Source: Litomosoides sigmodontis (lineage: Eukaryota > Nematoda > Chromadorea > Rhabditida > Onchocercidae). Taken from it: a stretch of DNA of 64,000 bases. The stretch lies in assembly GCA_963070105.1 (NCBI GenBank), contig OY718804.1:10741817-10805816 (forward strand), in the 5' to 3' direction. Of this stretch, positions 62,371 through 64,000 are shown one piece after another (the first letter of the stretch is position 1; the number at the start of each line of letters is the position of its first letter). A program made the position numbers and the translations under genes. The notes under the pieces were generated by a model that was given only the letters and a program-made list of their open reading frames with translations, was not told the origin of the DNA and made no database searches.

Positions 62371-63953
62371 TCAAAGAGGAGCTGGAGGACTCACAAAAAC
62401 TGTACTGAAGATAAGCAGTGTATGATTGTGCTTTGACACTGAGATCAGAAAACCTTCCGACGTTAAACGAAGTCCCACACAGCGCGAAACCTGAAAAACA
62501 ATGGTATTTCGCTACTCTAAAACTTGCAATGTCATAATTAAGTGGAACTATTTGACAGCTATTAATGTGAACAGACATCACTGCCACCAACTACTCAACG
62601 TACTAATTTAAATTCTGCTCATGGAATTTTGAAAATTGGTGTGTGTAGAATGGTGAATCAAATGATGGATCGAGAACATGTGAGTCATAATGTGAGTCAT
62701 TTGTGTAAAAACAAATCGAAATGAATATGAAGTCGGCCCTCTGTTATAGGTTTTTAAAGCTAATTTAGGTTGTGCTGCGCTTATTATATAATCTAAAAAG
62801 TAATGCCACAAGATGCACTAAGGGTAAACATAAAACAGTGAAATGATATGGTGGTGTATACAGTTCAGGTTTTAAGAAATTTTTACCAAAACTTGTTATA
62901 GTTTGCAACCATTTAAAATGAAATATTTTGAAAACAATTATGTAACTTGTACAATCACTTGTCTTCCGTGGGACTTAATTAACTGCGCTTAAATAGATGG
63001 ATTATTCGTATTTTACCATACATAATGTCTCATTTAAACTGCGATTCACATAACATTACAGTTCCCATTCCCTCCCCGGACAGCATCCGCATCAAATTTT
63101 TATATATTAAAAATGTGGCCATTTTTATTATTCATTGACTTTGTCCTGAATACACAAGTTAAAGTTCATCCAAATTAACCTACTTAAAAAGACTTAGCAT
63201 CAAGATAGGGCTGATTTATAAAGGTCCTACTATAATGAAATAACTTGCCTTCAGCTGTGAACATTCGAATTCTTGCAAACGTTGCCCATCAGTTGCGCAA
63301 CAATAAATATGAAAATGATTACCATGGGAATCAGCCACCAATACATCACCATTTGTTGATACATCGACACCGATTGGATATGGAGTACTTTCGAAGGATC
63401 CGAAACGACAGAGGACCTCACCTGAAATACAAGTTTTAATCACCAGTATGTACTAATAATTTCAATGATGGTTACTTTTCGATCGCAGTATTTAACATTA
63501 TTTTATGTGTAGCATATCAAAGCTTGCTCAAGAAAAAAAACTGCTGAGGAAAACAAAGTGAAAAAAAGAAAAGCATAGAAGCGTGAAGCGAAACTCTACG
63601 ATTTAAATACCACACTAAATTAACCCACAAATAGTAATTGAAATCATGAAAAACTTTTCATTAACTTTAATTTTTCATTAAACATGAGGTAATAATAACA
63701 ATGACATAAAATTCACCATCACTGTTGAGTGCTACTACGCAATGATTCTTGTAATCGGTAACGTAGTATCTGTCTCGAAAAACAGCTACATCAGATGGTT
63801 CGCCAATTGCTTTGGTACAGTCATTCCACTTAAGAACCAATGGTTCCAAGAGATCGATATCCAGAATGAACATCATTACCGAACTGCTGAATACTACTAG
63901 ATGTGATGCTTCATTTACTGTTAATGCCGAAACATATTCAAGATATGGAGTTT
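62371..63953 (-). CDS. NHL-repeat protein, nhl-2/mei-P26-like, C-terminal part only
   Basis: The last three exons of a gene that continues beyond the right edge: 63953-63717, 63421-63249 and 62490-62371. The piece encodes NHL blades: RYYVTDYKNHCVVALNSDGE; then YPIGVDVSTNGDVLVADSHG with QRLQEFECSQLK; and a final blade VSRCVGLRLTSEGFLISVSK ending near TLLIFSTVFV. The FEC-LKVSRC-GL-LTSEG pattern resembles, from memory, the C-terminus of Mei-P26/NHL-2 rather than NCL-1/Brat or LIN-41. Those proteins act in germline and small-RNA pathways. RING and B-box exons, if present, lie outside the window. The 63248-62491 intron starts with a GC donor in perfect context (AAG then GCAAGT), and only this junction keeps the family sequence continuous. 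Confidence 0.85.
62491..63248 (-). other. GC-AG intron of the nhl-2-like gene
   Basis: 758-bp intron between the last two exons. On the minus strand it begins GCAAGT after AAG and ends TTTTTCAG. It contains only short open frames without family resemblance. Confidence 0.75.
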
Positions 63954-64000
63954 CTGAAATAATATACCAGGTTTTTAGTAGTTTTTGTTTAGTTATTTCA

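Overview
The window looks like nuclear DNA of a nematode, probably a clade III (spirurid or filarial) species. It is AT-rich, the genes have many GT-AG introns of about 70 to 4,600 bp, and all recognisable proteins are nematode or metazoan. Several start codons sit 2-30 nt after a 3' splice acceptor with no visible donor upstream, as expected for spliced-leader trans-splicing. The species assignment is inference. No bacterial, viral or intact transposon genes were seen. Exon models were built by hand from splice sites and reading-frame phase; every complete model gives a whole number of codons.

Layout. Plus strand, 2.0-13.6 kb: a 22-exon GLI/Ci-family zinc-finger gene, the tra-1 orthologue (sex determination). 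Plus strand, 17.2-18.0 kb: a two-exon SRP9 gene; between it and tra-1 (16.35-16.42 kb) lies a pre-miRNA-like hairpin whose arm resembles miR-51/miR-100. Plus strand, 20.1-28.3 kb: a nine-exon TRIM-NHL gene (RING, B-box, coiled coil, long disordered linker, six NHL repeats), the nhl-1 orthologue. Minus strand, 39.1-31.0 kb: a seven-exon ETS factor of the ELF/E74 type. Minus strand, 48.0-40.6 kb: an AASDH-like enzyme (adenylation domain, carrier domain, PQQ-type repeats). Minus strand, 50.5-48.4 kb: ADAT3/TAD-3, the non-catalytic partner of the tRNA wobble deaminase, 382 bp upstream of the AASDH-like gene. Minus strand, 56.8-53.3 kb: ORC4, with altered Walker A and B residues. Minus strand, beyond the right edge to 62.4 kb: the last three exons of a second NHL-repeat gene resembling nhl-2/mei-P26.

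All genes left of about 28.3 kb are on the plus strand and all genes right of about 31 kb are on the minus strand, so nhl-1 and the ETS gene converge. There is no single pathway. The set mixes developmental regulators (tra-1, ETS, two TRIM-NHL genes) with housekeeping genes (SRP9, ADAT3, ORC4, AASDH-like). The possible tad-3/AASDH pair is the only operon-like spacing.

The items most worth following up are the miR-51/100-like hairpin, a perfect 28-bp hairpin next to a splice acceptor in the AASDH-like gene, the degenerate ATPase motifs of ORC4, two GC-AG introns, and an apparently decayed exon in the AASDH-like gene.
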